Positions 9,701 through 20,040 of a stretch of 25,317 nucleotides of DNA are shown here, piece by piece. How positions within the stretch are numbered: the first letter of the stretch is position 1; every line of letters begins with the position of its first letter. This DNA is from Dissophora ornata (Eukaryota > Mortierellomycota > Mortierellomycetes > Mortierellales > Mortierellaceae). The translations under genes were made by a program, and so were the position numbers. The stretch spans positions 1 through 25,317 of the forward strand of contig MU617050.1 of NCBI GenBank assembly GCA_025201705.1, in the 5' to 3' direction. The notes under the pieces were generated by a model. It was not told the DNA's origin. It worked only from the letters and a program-made list of their open reading frames with translations, and ran no database searches.

Positions 9701-10995
9701 GCATCGCCGGCTCGGAGATCGAGGACATTGAATGGGCCAACCGCGGCGAGTGGATCGGCGAGGAAATGTCTGATGACTCTAGCCTTTGGAGCGGCAGCGA
9801 TTCCGGCAAGCAAGACGATGAGAACGGAGAGGGTAGCCTCTCCGAGAATGCCGAGATTGTTCAAGCGCCATCCTCGCCAAGTCTGATCCCAATGGCGACA
9901 CCCTTAGCACAAGATGCAAAGGAAGCTCAAGCCTCGGAAATGGCCACCAACTGGCTGCTAAAGACCTTTGACTTTGAGATCCTCAAGACCTTGAACCAGA
10001 TCTTCCCCGAGAAGGGTGCGTCGTTGATGAACATGAACCTCCCTAGCATGCCTACGTCGATCCAAGCCCTCAATGCAAACATCGGCACGTACATGACCTA
10101 TAACTTTAGCGGCAAGCAAGAAGACGCCACCAACGAACCTGCAGCCGAGCATGTTTCTGAGAAGCAGCCGTTCCGTCACGAGCGCAACCGCTCCATTGGC
10201 TCTGAGCCCGTTTTGGACGAGCAAGCCATCTCACACGAGCTCTGGAATCTCCACTCTGGACCAGAGAGCCAGACGATGAACAATACCTTGACCGCGACTG
10301 GCGGCAATACGAATGTCGCAGCTGCTGCTCCTGTTCTCGAGGAGACTCCTAGCCGCTACATGAACATCTACCACGAGCCCTTCTTGGCCACTTCAGTCCT
10401 GCAGCAGCCCGTTAATCTTCTTCCAACGCAAGATTCGCCCTATAGCCCGTTGGCACTGACAACGGCACCTCTGCCCAACGCTGCTGGTTGTGCGAACGTA
10501 ACATCGCCACTAAGCAAGGTCAGACGTGTGTATCCACCGATGGACTCTGAACCTCAACCACCTTCACCCACATCTGATATCGACGAATCGTCTGTGGTCC
10601 GCGGTGGTCGTAGGATCATTACTGAGATTGTCAATAACGGTGCCGTTGTTGGAGGTGCTGCGGTGGCAGAGCGGGCTGTCGAGGCGGTGGGAGAGAATAG
10701 ACATATTCAAGAGCTGAGGGCACGGTACCACCAAAAGATGAAGCGCCTGAAAAAGGACAAGATGCTCTTCCTGTTCTGGGTCCCCGTCCTGCTCGGTAAG
10801 CGACGCATCTTCTGCATGTCGCCATGGGCGCATGTGCTGTGTTCTATTGATTGATGTGTGACTAGTTGCTAATCCTGCCCTTTCTTTATTCAAATAGTCA
10901 TGCTTGCGCTGACGGTCATCCGGATCGCATCCACGTTCGATGTCGCTAGACAGTGGACAGGGGGTTTGATGAACCTCGCTGGCATCCAAGTCTAA
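6745..10995 (+). CDS. SPT23: Spt23/Mga2-type ER membrane-bound transcription factor (IPT-ankyrin-TM)
   Basis: Proposed exons 6745-6761, 6890-7074, 7247-10795 and 10898-10995 give 1282 residues. The first 17-nt exon is the weakest part; it is chosen because ATGATG gives a phase-2 junction with a good donor. The N-terminal segment LRVHITGIPLQGAKSRVETQ is diagnostic for yeast Spt23/Mga2, as are CTGCVLRERKR and NCPEITEF. Glutamine tracts lie near residues 395-424 and 645-667. An IPT/TIG domain spans about 507-602 (VPRMTRLIPNSGPCFGG). Ankyrin repeats span about 722-798 (DMNGYSALHYACWRGE). Acidic serine-rich linkers follow. One hydrophobic helix at about 1240-1262 ends the protein. Yeast relatives sit in the ER membrane, are cut by ubiquitin and proteasome, and activate the delta-9 desaturase gene OLE1 when membrane unsaturation falls. 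The same role is inferred here. Confidence 0.92.
8229..8310 (+). repeat. Polyglutamine-coding CAR repeat 1 in the SPT23-type gene
   Basis: Imperfect CAG/CAA array encoding Gln with interspersed Leu, His and Met, in the linker between the N-terminal domain and the IPT domain. Mixed codons suggest an old, slowly changing tract rather than recent slippage. Confidence 0.85.
8979..9045 (+). repeat. Polyglutamine-coding repeat 2 in the SPT23-type gene
   Basis: Gln/Gly array with repeated GQGQQQ units, then a run of CAG/CAA codons. It lies between the IPT domain and the ankyrin repeats, as a flexible hinge. Confidence 0.85.
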
Positions 10996-11465
10996 GCATT
11001 GACGCGCATCCCCAAAAGACATACCCCTTCCTGCATCAATTACTCATTCGATGAGGAGCGCCTCTCGTCGTTTAGGTGTGTATTCCCCACTTTATTTTCT
11101 TCGCCTGCATTGTAATGACCCAACCACTCTTCGCTTTCTTCCTATGCGTTTACTTTGCCTCTTCGTACCATACATAATCGTTTACTTTTGTCTGTTGTAA
11201 TACCATCTTTCTGTTGCCTTGAAAATAAAACATAATCACGAACATTGCGCCTGTGTTGTTTGTGTGGCAGAAGTGCATATTTGGTCGTAGACTCGTTCTG
11301 CATCTCACGCCCCATCGAGTCTTCTTCATTCACCTTCCTCGCCTTGAAAACGGCCTTGAACCAACAGCAATCTACTCTGGCCCCAAGCAGCTGAACCCTC
11401 TTCTCACTTGCCATCAGCCTTCCATTGACATCACATCAGCACACCAACAAAGCAAACTCCCTCGA
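10996..11465. other. Intergenic region between SPT23-type and F-box genes
   Basis: No gene is supported. It holds the 3' UTR of the upstream gene, with AATAAA at 11224-11229, then a pyrimidine-rich leader for the F-box gene. The F-box frame is open back to 11253, but the leader part is not family-like, so these codons are treated as untranslated. Confidence 0.5.
11224..11229 (+). terminator. Putative polyadenylation signal of the SPT23-type gene
   Basis: AATAAA 229 nt downstream of the stop codon, in an A/T-rich stretch. It is the first canonical hexamer seen after the stop. Confidence 0.4.
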
Positions 11466-13148
11466 ATGAACTCCCCACTCGAAAAGGTGTTCACGCTACC
11501 AGAGCTACAGGGTCATATTGTCCACTATCTCGATCGCGGGTCCCTTGTCCTCTGTACCCGCGTCTCTGCCCAATGGCACCGACTCTTCAACCCCCACCTC
11601 TGGCGCAAGGTCCTTTTCCGTGTCCCACGCGATTTCTCCCGTCAGGGATATCTTGTCCAGACCTTGGATCTACACATGGGCGATATCCCCCAGGATCAAC
11701 GAAACCATATCCGACAACACTGCTCTTGTCTTCGAACAGTCCACCTGCACTTCCAACAGTTGGCCCCCCAAGGCTTGAAGCATCTCTTTGATCCGATCCA
11801 GCACAATGGCTTTGTGGGAGAGCATATCGTGGAGTTGGAGATCCATGTTGCAGAGTTTTCAGTCATTCCCTTGATTCTTCCGTGGTTAACCCACGTGAGG
11901 AGGAAAGGATATCTTGTGAGCCTGCAGCGGTTCATGTTGGGGAATGGGCAGTTGTTGGGAGAGAGCCAGCAAATCGAAGTCGAGGACGTGTTGCGGTTCT
12001 TGCAGGTGTTTCCGAAGACAAGGATGCTTAGCTTTGGAAGGATACCCATTGGCGAATCACGCCAAATCTCTGCTCAAGAAGCAGAGTGGGAGAAGTGGGG
12101 CTGGAGGGAGAATGATGAAGACGTGGAACAGGAGGACTATGCGGATAAGGAGCAACCAGATCAGAGAGCACAAGAACAAGAACAAGAACAGACAGTGGAA
12201 TCAGGATCTGTGGAGGCGCCGTTGACCTCCCCATTGTATGATCTGGACATTTACCCCCGCACTATCTCAGTCCTCTCCAGGCTGCTGCGAAGGGCACCAG
12301 GGTTGAACAGGCTGTGCATCCGCAAGGCCAAGGACCCACAGATCCTGTCCGTCATTCAAGAGTCCTGTCCACGGCTGACCAACTTTCGGTACGTGGGCAA
12401 CGGCCGCAAGGATCTTATAGAGTTTGACTGGCAGACCTTCTTGCCTCACTACCCCTTCACAGATGCCCTCTTCTTCGAAGATGCACTCATCACAGATCGG
12501 ACTGTCCATGCCATTGCCGAGTCCTGTTTTCGGACCCTGCAACACTTGACATTGTCTTATGGGACCATGGTCACTACAAACTCCTTGATCGAGATCCTGC
12601 GGTCCTGTACGGCTCTAGAATGGCTTCAATGCACTACGGACAGCGTCTCTGGAGATCTGTTTAGTCATGCCAACAGCTGGACATGCTGTGGGTCACTCCG
12701 GGTACTAAAGCTCTTTGGCGTACAGCTGCAGGGTCTCGAGGAGAATGAGGCGTTTCGGGTGAGAATCCGACAACTTCCCCGATTGGAGATGTTGAGCGTC
12801 AAGGGATCCGGATTCAGGATAGAGTCATTGCTGAACGAGGAGGACTTGTCAATTTCCCCTTCTTCCTCATTCTCACCCAGTAATGGTAGTAGTGGTGTAA
12901 GTTTTGAATGGTCCCCCTCGGAAACGACGGCAGTGGTCTTTGGTGCACGGCACTGTTACCGTCATTTGGGAGTCATTACGATGCCAAAGTTTGAGCGAGG
13001 GGTGATTACACTGCCACATCTGAAGGCGCTCCTAGAGGCTATGCCTCATGTCGCATACATCAACTTTCTTGATGGGTATGACGAAGAGGCACGGGAGTGG
13101 TTGCGGGTACATCGGCCCAACCTTGACATGGGCGTCGTGGTGTGGTAG
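11466..13148 (+). CDS. F-box protein, probably with degenerate leucine-rich repeats
   Basis: An uninterrupted frame of 560 residues starting MNSPLEKVFTLPELQ. Residues about 6-50 (FTLPELQGHIVHYLDRGSL, CTRVSAQWHRLFNPHLW) follow the F-box pattern that binds Skp1 in SCF ubiquitin ligases. The remainder has spaced leucine/cysteine segments (LNRLCIRKAKDPQ, CPRLTNFRYVGN, FRTLQHLTLSYG, LEWLQC, LRVLKLFGVQLQG, LPRLEMLSVKGSG) that read as an irregular leucine-rich-repeat solenoid for substrate binding. An acidic, Gln/Glu-rich insert at about 206-248 interrupts it. An upstream ATG at 11253 would add 71 residues without family likeness, so the start just before the F-box is preferred. The substrate cannot be predicted. 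It is intronless, unlike its neighbours. Confidence 0.75.
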   Translation: MNSPLEKVFTLPELQGHIVHYLDRGSLVLCTRVSAQWHRLFNPHLWRKVLFRVPRDFSRQGYLVQTLDLHMGDIPQDQRNHIRQHCSCLRTVHLHFQQLAPQGLKHLFDPIQHNGFVGEHIVELEIHVAEFSVIPLILPWLTHVRRKGYLVSLQRFMLGNGQLLGESQQIEVEDVLRFLQVFPKTRMLSFGRIPIGESRQISAQEAEWEKWGWRENDEDVEQEDYADKEQPDQRAQEQEQEQTVESGSVEAPLTSPLYDLDIYPRTISVLSRLLRRAPGLNRLCIRKAKDPQILSVIQESCPRLTNFRYVGNGRKDLIEFDWQTFLPHYPFTDALFFEDALITDRTVHAIAESCFRTLQHLTLSYGTMVTTNSLIEILRSCTALEWLQCTTDSVSGDLFSHANSWTCCGSLRVLKLFGVQLQGLEENEAFRVRIRQLPRLEMLSVKGSGFRIESLLNEEDLSISPSSSFSPSNGSSGVSFEWSPSETTAVVFGARHCYRHLGVITMPKFERGVITLPHLKALLEAMPHVAYINFLDGYDEEAREWLRVHRPNLDMGVVVW

Positions 13149-13552
13149 AGGCCAGATTTGAATAGACTTGAATGTGCCAAGTAAAGAAAGTTCGTTGATC
13201 GCGTTAGGGTCTGTGCTCGCATTTTTTTTTAAAAAATTGAAATGTTTGGATGCGTTTATTTTACTATGGTGAGAATAATTTACAGAGCGGTGCCAAAAAG
13301 AGATCGACTATTCGGAAGAAGATGTTGCAATGCATCTATGATATATGACAATGAATAAAAAACAAAGAACGACGTTTTCTTTTCTGTCCTTTTGTACAGT
13401 GAAAATTATAAACGAAGGACGAACGGTATGTGTGGATGGGTAAATTGTAACAAGACCAAAAAAAAAAAAAAAAACTTCAAACAAATGAACAAAAAAATAA
13501 AGGAACCAAAATGTAGTGGAACGATAAAAAAAATAAAAAAACAGTAGCATTC
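13149..13552. other. Convergent 3' spacer between F-box and PHD genes
   Basis: This 404-bp A/T-rich spacer lies between converging stop codons. AATAAA occurs on the plus strand at 13354-13359 and 13497-13502, and on the minus strand via TTTATT at 13255-13260. If those are used, the two transcripts overlap tail to tail. It also holds a T/A palindrome-like run near 13222-13237 and an A17 run at 13458-13474. No gene. Confidence 0.55.
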
Positions 13553-16500
13553 TCAGTTCTCGCCTTTGTCAGCTTTGGCCTTTGCCAACAGCAGGCGCTC
13601 ATGAAATCCATCCATTTCCTTGCCGATGTCTAGCTCAAGATGAGACACAATCGTATCGTCGTTGCGAGATCCGTCGTCATGGCCAACCGCCTTATCGCCC
13701 TGATCTCCACCCACGACAGGTTCTCCCGAGCTGTGATGATGCACTCTACCACTAGCCGCCGTCGCACTGAATAGCGGCGAATGGAGTGGTGTCGGGCAGG
13801 CAGAGGATGGCAGTTGTGACGAATCTGTCATCAAGTCCCTCAGATCTGCTAATCCTGTCATTCTGTCTGCTTGACTGGAGGTCATTCGGCCGCCCTTTGA
13901 ACTCGACCCCAGACTGGAGCTGGCGAGATCTTCCAGACCGATCCCCAATCCAGGATGAAGATCCGAGAATCGCTGGCTTGAAGGAAGAGCTCGGCCACTT
14001 CCAACTCTTCGTCTTCGTCGCATAGGATCCCGAATCATGGGCTGTGACATCCCAGGACTAGGGATGCCCGTCATCAGCGGCCCTTCACTCAAGCCCAGAC
14101 TTGACTGTGAACGATGAAAGCCATCTTTGATGCCAGGCGTATGAAGATGAAGGCCCATGGAAGAGTCCAGTCCTATATCTATCTGCATGCCTTTACTGTC
14201 AACTGCGGTGCTGATCTGGCTATGCAGTCTGCTGCTCGGTCGACCGCTATCTCGTCGTTGAAAAGCTGACAAGATATCAGAGGTAGAAGAGGACGGGCGA
14301 CGTTTCCGAATGCTAGTAACCTTCTTATGAAGACGGTGCGATTCTTGATAGAGCTGCTGCTGATGTTGTTGATGGTCAGCTAGTAGAGTTGCTGGCATAG
14401 TCACGTTGCCTGACTTCAGCGCACCTTGCAGCCCTACGTGCGGTGAACTTGGTCGACGGCTTCTTCTAAACGTACCAATCGGCACACGCTCCCAGCGATT
14501 CAAATCCTTGAGACCCGTTTCCGTATCGCCCCCCTCCTCGCCTGCTGCTGTTCTATCCGGGGAAGGAGACCTTGATGACGATCGACCATACAGTGCTGAA
14601 GTATCCAAAAGATCGTCCATGGGCATGACGTCGGCTTGCTTTAATTCTTTACCCTTGAGACTGTGCTTGCGCGCACGAATTATGTGCTGAGAAGAGGTGC
14701 CTTGATATTGCCCCATTGACGAGGTGAAAATCCTGGCGGTTGGGTCGGTAAATGGCATCGTAGGTTTTATAAAGTCGTATACGCTCTGGATTTGGGAAGA
14801 GCTGCCTGCTGAGGACATAGAAGACGAGCTGTCCATGCCCACCGGGGCAACGTCGAGAAGTGAGAGGGGCTTGATTGACGGTGCCGTGGACATGGATGAA
14901 GTCGGAGGAGAACTCATGGAGCTAGACAGGAAAATGGACTCGCTCTCTGGAGTAGGGGCAGTTGTTGGACCCAGCACAACCCGCGCAATAGATGCAGCAA
15001 ATGACTTTGCGTTGTCTTTGGCGCTCGCGGTGGACAGTCTCCTGCGCTTGCCCTGATTCACAACGACCTAGAAGGGAATACAACGCGATGAACCAGGTCA
15101 GTGGCTGATGGATGCGATAGATACTGCAACTGAATAGGGCTAGAATCTATAACAGCATATAAACCGATTACATACATCCTTGGTCTTCAAATCGCCGCCC
15201 TTACGCTTCCTGAAGTCCGCGCTGTGCACTTCAGGTGAAGCGTCGTCTGTCGTATCACCACTGGCTTGTCCATCCTCATGCGTGGTTTCAGGTACGCCAG
15301 CCTTGCTGCTAATCGCGCCCAACGCCTTCTGTGCTGCTTCCTTGAAAGCGCTAGGGCTTCCACTCTGGAGACGGGATTGATTCAGCTGGGATTCCCCTGT
15401 TACGGCTTTCGCGAAAGGACTCAGGTCAGATACGCTCTCTCCTGGGGCCAGCCTGGGCAGAATTGGCTGCACTGGTCGTCCCCCGATCGTGGGTACAGCA
15501 ATGATTGACGTCAAAGACCTGTACGACGAGCTATTTGGCAGCGATGGAACCTTGCCCTGCAGTGCCTGCGTCTTCGACGTCGTGGAAGCTAGGGAATGTT
15601 CAAGAACTTCGAGTTGATTCTGAGCATCAGTGCTAGAAGGTATGGAGAGCGGCGGCGATGCTCCTGAGGTTGTGTTTGGTGGAGTTGGAGTGTTGGCAGG
15701 TGTTGGGATAGAGGCCAAGTTAGAGTTTGACGGGCTGGGGGTCGAGGGTATAGGGGCAGTCCAAATGAAAGCCGATGACTCTGGAGACACAGTTGATGCT
15801 GATTTGGGCGAGTTTGTAGGGACACCAGCTGGATTATTCGAGTCGAGGGCATCGACAAAGTCTGTATTGTTAGCCTCGCTTACTGCTTTCGCCGCCATGC
15901 TCTTGGCAATACTACTGGCAAGTGACGCTGCGAGCTGCTCCGATACGGCATCCATGTCTGGCACATTCAAATCGAAGGATGGTAATAGTCCCGAGTCCGT
16001 CAACAAGCCGACCATCTGGGTACCGTCTTGGGAGCCATCGTCAAGCTGCTCAGTTCCGTTACTCAGGGTACTTGTGGCCATATCCTGGGGTGGTTGTTGA
16101 TGCATCTGCTGCTCCTGTTGTTGCCGGTGAATTTCTTCATAATGCTGAAGCAACAACAACTGCTCCTGTTGCTCTGGAGGGATCATCATGAGAGCTTGAA
16201 TATCTGACTGAACGCCTTGCAGTCGTGCAAGGATCTCTTGTTCGTTCATCTCATCGAATTCTTCGTCGTAATAATCCTCTTCGAGGTAGTCGTCAGAATA
16301 CACGTCGTCGTCGTCGCCATCAAAGACTCGCTCATCCTCATCTTCTTCATCTTCAGAGCTCTCGAAGGGGTTTCGATCGGGGTCAGAGTCCTCTTCGGAA
16401 AATACATCATGAAGACTATGAGCCTTGGCCAGGAACAGCCGCTCTTCTTCCTCCAGACGTAACAACTCCTCTTCATCAATCAGCTCTTCCGCTCCATCGT

Positions 16501-19500
16501 GTTCAAACTCATGCTCCTCGTCATATTCGTCCGACATGTCCTGGACGTGTATCTCATTCTCAGAGTCCGTTGCAGAATCTGATGAATCAGAGTCGTTTGA
16601 GGCCAAGGAGTTTATCGAAGAATCGGAATCCACCAACGACTCATCCTGCTCTTCCATGTCTGAGTAATGGAATTCCTTAGGGCTGCCGCTGGAACTCGCC
16701 TCGTCCTCTTCGTCACTGCTGTCAAAGCTAAGGTCATCGTCCGAAAAGTCGTCGAAATCGTCGCTCATAATATCGCTCAGATCACCGCTCAGCTCGTCAC
16801 TGAGGTCGCCATCTCCAAAGATGTCGTCTTCACTAAAGGTTTCAGAATGGGCGTCTTCCGATGCTGTAGCAGTCGGACCGACAGCATGCTCTTCATCATC
16901 GCTGCTGCTGCTGTTACTGTCATGAGCATTCAGCGCCGCCACATCTTCGGCAACCTCAGGATCATACGCGATAAAAGGAAGCTCTGTCCTGGCTCTAGAG
17001 ATGACTGGAGCGCGCGCAGCCTTGACTACCTCCGCCTTCTGTGTATACGTCCCTGCTTGTTTCCTGGCGGCCACTGCGGGTGTGTATAGCGCCATCTCAT
17101 CCTCACGGCTGACAATAAGAGGATCTTTTTGCTTCCTAGGTCTGCCTGGACCTCGCTTTTTGACAACAACGACACGGTGCTTAGTATCCTCTTGTGTTGG
17201 ATTTTGGATAGGAATTGAATGGCTCGCTTGCATGGTGGATACAAGCACACGCGACTGCGACTGTCCTTTGCCAGTAGAGTGTTGCGACTGTCCTTTGCCA
17301 GCAGAATGTTGCGCCTTCTCCTTCATCAACCCACTTGCACCTGAGGCTTTAGATACTGATGGCGCCACTTCCTCCTCAAAGTCACTGAGCGAATCAGCTG
17401 AGCTCAATGACATTGAGTCATCCACATCGGCACTGTCTTCACCATCATCCTCATATCTTTCACGAGATCGCGCAGGTGCCTTGCCGTTCGACGAATGAGG
17501 ACGCTTACCGGAACCATCCACATCTCCATCGTCGCTGAACTCATCCGAGAAATCTGAACCCGAGTCTATTCCTGTGTGTTGGTAAAGATGCATCGAGGCT
17601 TTCTTGCCCTTCAAACTCTTGCCGCGGCCGTTTTTAGCGTGCTGTTGTTGACTCTCGGCTGCATTCATCGAATAGGGCGCCTTTCCAAGGCCCTTTCCGC
17701 CTCGCCTCATGACTGAGGGTCGTCTTTGGGTGTTGGGTGTAGACATTGGGTTTTTGTGTGATGTACGGAAAGTTTCGTCGTGAGCAGTGTTTACAGCGTC
17801 CCGTTTAATAACAGGTCTCTTTTCGGCGTCCAGGAACGAAGGGCGTTGATCCACGTGAGCTGAGGATGCGTGAAGTTCGGGGTTTGGCTGAAAAGGCACT
17901 TTGATTGCGGTGTAGGTGTGATCATCATCCATAATTGGTTCACTCTTGGTCGAGGACGCTGCTGCGACGACTGTATCGTCGTTATTGTTGCATGTGCACT
18001 GGAAGTCGCATACTGGGCATACATCCTCGTCGTCGTCGTCTTCTGCTATTGCACTCCGTACAGAGATCGGAGCCCGCGCTATGTCAACATGGTCCGTCTT
18101 AGTTCGTTTGTGCCTAATTCTCTGGACTGCGCGCATCACATTTCTTCAAGGACAAGACTTCTCTTACCTGAAGCGCTTCCAATGCTGTAGTGAGGAGGGT
18201 TGATAGATGTTTGCAAAGCGCTTATTGAGGGGGTATTGTAGACGACTGAATGGGAGCTCTCACTACCATGAACCGAGATAGCCCGCACCTTGGTGGGTTG
18301 AGAATAATTTGGCGCAGCCGACGAAGATTCCTGGACTGAGTGTGGATAAGAAGCTGCTTCCAAAGTGTCCTTTGTCGCAAAGTAGTCTGCAGTATTGTCG
18401 ATAACATTTGATCCAGAAGTGGATGCGCTGCTGGAAATCGGTTTGACTCTGATCTTTAACGTTGGCTGCTTCTCCTTAGGGCCAGATGCCTCCGTCTGCT
18501 GTGCCTGCTTCTCGGCGCTCTTTTTATCCAGAACTTTGGATTTAGCAAACTTTGCATTCACGTCGTCAGGCGTGCTGACGCCAAACATTCGTCGAATCCG
18601 TTGACAAGTATCGCAATAGTAATGGGAGCTCTTTTTCGCCTCCTGCGGCTTCATTCCAATGCAACGGCCATGGAACCACTCTGTCGTTGCAAAAAGAGAC
18701 GGATCGCGTGAATAACAGTTGTGACAAATATGCTGTCCGGTTGACTGTCTTTGTTAGAGCAATGAAATACCTTCGCAGCGATCACAGGCGATCATGAACT
18801 CGACGCCGTCGTAAGGCTCTCGACAGATACAATAGACGTCCTTTGAGACGGACTTTGGTCTCCCAACCTTCCGTGCTCCCTGTTTCTGTTTGTTACTGGT
18901 TCCTGTAGTGACTTTTGGTGTTTTTGTCTTTGTCTTTGTTGACCCTTCTTTCTTCTTATGAACAGTATTAGTAGTTGTTGCGGTGCGTGGTGTCGGGGTG
19001 GAGGCAGCAGAGTTCGACTTGGCTGCCTCCTGTGTCTTTGTGTCGTCTTCCAGAGAAATATCCTCGAAGTCGATCACAGTTGCGCCGGAGGCATCGTACT
19101 TTCCAGACCCATGGCCTGCCAATGGAGCCCTTCCTCGACCGCGACCTCTGCCGCGACTTGTGGTTGTTGAGCTTGAGTGTGAGTTGAACTTTGCGTTTGG
19201 AAGCGTAAGCATCATGGATCTCTCCATGATCTCCTTTGAATATACTGATTGTGAGGCGGACAAGGATATCGGTGCGTTTGTAGTGGCTGCTGCGGCTTGA
19301 TCTTCGTCCGAGAAATCTCCCGAATCCGATCCGCAGTCAGACCCTGAAGACAAGAAGTTGGTGTGTGTGTCGCCTTGCATCAGCCGCGCTATCGTAGGGG
19401 CAGTAGGTTGAGGATGAATGGGATTGTGAGGTCGGCCCTGCTTTTTTCGCTGTCGCTGCTGTGATTTAGGCTGCCGTGACCCGATTGACTGCGGCCTGCT

Positions 19501-19593
19501 GTTTAGGACATTTGCCTCAGACCCGCTCGAGTTGTCCGAGGAAAGGGAAGAGCCCTCGGAGAGGTCGGAGGATCCAGAGTCTGAACCCGTCAT
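13553..19593 (-). CDS. Large PHD-finger and AT-hook chromatin protein
   Basis: Four minus-strand exons, 18771-19593, 18168-18680, 15176-18126 and 13553-15067, join in phase to 1933 residues. ATG at 19593 (MTGSDSGSSDLSEG) is chosen as the first start with a composition like the rest. A canonical C4HC3 PHD finger spans about 254-300, split by an intron (CICREPYDGVEFMIACDRC, then EWFHGRCIGM and YYCDTC). It most resembles PHDs of the KDM7/PHF8 kind, with cage positions Y254, Y261, M267 and W276. GRP-core AT-hook-like motifs occur at about 244 and 765-776 (KKRGPGRPRKQK), and a GR-repeat at about 148-157. Residues about 855-1075 are very acidic. Basic clusters KRKGG and GKRRRLS straddle the last junction. 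No catalytic domain is seen. An H3K4me3-reading nuclear scaffold is inferred; the exact family is not recognised. Confidence 0.85.
17257..17310. repeat. 27-bp tandem duplication inside the PHD gene
   Basis: Two adjacent 27-bp copies (17257-17283 and 17284-17310) differ at two bases. In protein they give a repeated H-S-[AT]-G-K-G-Q-S-Q unit in a disordered linker. The length is a multiple of three, so the frame is kept. Confidence 0.9.
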
Positions 19594-20040
19594 GGTCGCC
19601 AGAGAGCTGTGAGGGGCAATTGAACAACGTGTCTGACCCGCAGCGTTGTTCGTTATGCTATCTCCAATGGTTTTTATGTCTGTGGGTGAGTGTCGACGTG
19701 GTTGGTAGAGTGTGAAAAGGCGACAAGTGGCTGCGGTGTGAGAAATGAGCAGTGAGCAGTGAGTGAAACTGGTGTTGGAGCTGATATGAGGGTATGGAAT
19801 ACAGACACATCTTTGTGGGCTTACCTGCGTGCTAGGAGGGATGAAGCGTGCCGGGCGGGAAGGAGAGGTGATGCTGGGTATAAGGAGGCCGATGGAAGCG
19901 GAATGAGCTGTTAATGTTTGAGTAGCGGGGCACCATTGCTTATTTCGACAGTCAACCCAGAAAAAAAAAAAAAAAAGGAAAACAAAGGACAAAACACAGT
20001 CCCAGGCTCAACTTTTCGCCAGTGCGCACAAAACCTTAAA
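19594..20040 (-). promoter_or_regulatory. 5' leader and promoter region of the PHD gene
   Basis: The PHD frame stays open upstream to 19992 but reads as low-complexity, Ser/Thr/His-rich leader and ends at an A16 run (19961-19976; T-rich in sense), so it is treated as untranslated. In transcript sense a GTAAGC donor-like site near 19820-19825 and a CACCGCAG acceptor-like site near 19728-19735 could define a small 5' UTR intron. Confidence 0.4.

Noticed and set aside
15506..15513. A second TGACGTCA palindrome
   Set aside because: It lies inside the coding sequence of the PHD gene, so there is no reason to call it regulatory.
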